Below are positions 5,474 to 6,539 of a stretch of 6,539 nt of DNA, in pieces. A model generated the notes under the pieces. That model did no database searches and was not told the origin of the DNA. It worked only from the letters and a program-made list of their open reading frames with translations. The position numbers were made by a program, and so were the translations under genes. Location of the stretch: contig JAFGFV010000543.1 of the NCBI GenBank assembly GCA_016930895.1, positions 1 through 6,539 on the forward strand, written 5' to 3'. This stretch comes from Spirochaetales bacterium (lineage in GTDB: Bacteria; Spirochaetota; Spirochaetia; SZUA-6; DRHE01). Every line of letters begins with the position of its first letter. Within the stretch, counting starts at the first letter, position 1.

Positions 5474-6539
5474 TCAACGGCCGATGTCCAGCTCCTTGAT
5501 CAGCCTGGACAGGTAGGTCCTCTGAATGCCTAGAACCCGAGCCGTTCGGGTCTGGTTCCACTGGTTCGTGTCCAGGCTCTGCCGGATGTAGTGCTTCTTG
5601 AAGGCGTTCACGGCGTCCTTGAGGGGCTTGCCGGTGATTTCGTCTCCTTCGCGATCGAACGCCGGGTTCAGGGCAAAGACCTCCGGCGCGATCTTGTCCC
5701 CCTGAGTGATGACCACGGCCCGCTCGACCGCGTTCTCCAGCTCGCGTACGTTCCCGGGCCAGGTAAAGGACAGCAGAACGTCCATCGCCTCGGGCGTAAA
5801 GCCCCGGATCTGCTTCTTGATCTCCCGGTTGAACTTCTTGAGAAAGAACTCCGCCAGGATGGGGATGTCTTCCCTGCGCTCGCGCAGCGGGGGAATGTAG
5901 ATGGGCAGCACGTTGAGGCGGTAGTACAGGTCCGGGCGAAATCGGCCGGCGGCTACCTCCGCCTCGATGTCCTTGTTGGTGGCGGCGATGATCCGCACGT
6001 CCACCGTCACGGGGTCCGTACCCCCCACGGGCTCGAAGGTCTTGTGCTGCAGCACCCGCAGCAGCTTGACCTGGAGGGGCAGCGGCAGATCGCCGATTTC
6101 GTCCAGGAAGATCGTCCCGGTGTCTGCCAGCTCGAAGCGCCCGCGGCGATCTCGGGTTGCCCCCGTGAAAGCCCCCCTGACGTGCCCGAAGAGCTCCGAT
6201 TCGAGGAGATTCTCCGGCAGCGCGGCGCAGTTCACCCGGATCAGGGGGTTGTTCCTGCGCGGGCTGCGCAGGTGGATCTGCTCGGCGAACAGCTCCTTGC
6301 CTACCCCGCTCTCCCCCAGCAGGAGCACCGACGAATCGGTCTGAGCCGCTCGAGCGACGATGTCCAGCTTTTCCTTGATGGCCTTGCTCTCGCCCACGAA
6401 GGTGTGGTAGCCCTTGTCGGTCTGCAGCTCGTCCTGCAGGAGGTACACCTCCTCCTGCACCTTCTGAAAGGAACGGGCGTTCTGGATCGCGATGGCCGCC
6501 TGGGTGGCAAAGATCTCCAGCCACTGAAGATCCTCGTCC
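5474..6539 (-). CDS. GAF-type sigma-54-dependent transcription activator, 5' end cut off
   Basis: This bacterial enhancer-binding protein activates sigma-54 RNA polymerase by ATP hydrolysis. The frame is open to the window edge. The first visible residues, up to about 6461, contain WLEIFATQAAIAIQNAR, the characteristic final helix of a GAF domain, so the gene starts outside the window. Numbered from the in-frame GTG at 6460, Walker A GESGVGKE is at 49-56 and the sigma-54 contact loop GAFTGA at 96-101. Walker B TIFLDE is at 116-121, FRPDLYYRLNVLP at 174-186 and WPGNVREL at 234-241. A Fis-type helix-turn-helix lies at about 300-326 (NQTRTARVLGIQRTYLSRL). All AAA+ motor motifs are intact, and there is no visible receiver domain, so the input is probably a small ligand or redox signal through GAF, as in NorR or FhlA. 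It is the first visible gene of the operon. No sigma-54 promoter is seen inside the window, so its targets are unknown. Confidence 0.95.
   Translation of the reverse strand, partial: DEDLQWLEIFATQAAIAIQNARSFQKVQEEVYLLQDELQTDKGYHTFVGESKAIKEKLDIVARAAQTDSSVLLLGESGVGKELFAEQIHLRSPRRNNPLIRVNCAALPENLLESELFGHVRGAFTGATRDRRGRFELADTGTIFLDEIGDLPLPLQVKLLRVLQHKTFEPVGGTDPVTVDVRIIAATNKDIEAEVAAGRFRPDLYYRLNVLPIYIPPLRERREDIPILAEFFLKKFNREIKKQIRGFTPEAMDVLLSFTWPGNVRELENAVERAVVITQGDKIAPEVFALNPAFDREGDEITGKPLKDAVNAFKKHYIRQSLDTNQWNQTRTARVLGIQRTYLSRLIKELDIGR

Noticed and set aside
5418..6524. Long in-frame extension of the TPR protein upstream to 6524
   Set aside because: Its translation is an out-of-frame reading of the sigma-54 activator. 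The ATG at 5417 with AAGGAG and an immediate membrane anchor is the natural start.

Overview
This is a GC-rich bacterial window holding six protein genes. One lies on the + strand at the left end. The other five lie head to tail on the - strand and enter from beyond the right edge. A predicted outer-membrane-type lipoprotein, a periplasm-facing CHASE2 cyclase and a single-pass TPR protein suggest a diderm. The gene style (a lipoprotein with a short, loose signal peptide and an 'FEVYYKIYD'-type segment, next to CHASE2-cyclase and sigma-54 genes) reminds me of spirochaetes, but a deltaproteobacterial or similar origin cannot be excluded. The taxonomic call is inference only.

Layout, left to right. 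Positions 54-773 (+) encode a compact ABC/AAA-type ATPase of the predicted-ATPase family I know as COG3910. Positions 774-1094 are a non-coding gap between convergent genes, with two AT-rich islands that share a motif and several weak stem-loops. Positions 1095-1373 (-) encode a small three-helix membrane protein resembling GlsB/YeaQ/YmgE. Positions 1392 to about 2147 (-) encode an unrecognised lipoprotein with no conventional well-placed start. Positions 2210-4636 (-) encode a CHASE2-class III nucleotidyl cyclase with a complete catalytic set. Positions 4713-5417 (-) encode a membrane-anchored TPR protein. Positions 5474-6539 (-) encode the 3' part of a GAF-type sigma-54-dependent activator that runs off the window.

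The five - strand genes are spaced by about 18 to 76 nt. None of the gaps holds a clear terminator, and three of the genes have a recognisable Shine-Dalgarno sequence, so they probably form one operon. Read as a unit, it pairs a ligand-sensing transcription activator with an envelope sensor that makes a cyclic nucleotide, plus three envelope proteins: a TPR scaffold, a lipoprotein and a stress-type membrane protein. An envelope-state signalling cassette is a reasonable hypothesis but is not shown by the sequence. All individual domain families are known. The less ordinary points are a thrombospondin-type-3-like acidic loop inside the CHASE2 sensor region, the start problem of the lipoprotein gene with an intercistronic hairpin before it, and the repeated motif in the convergent gap.
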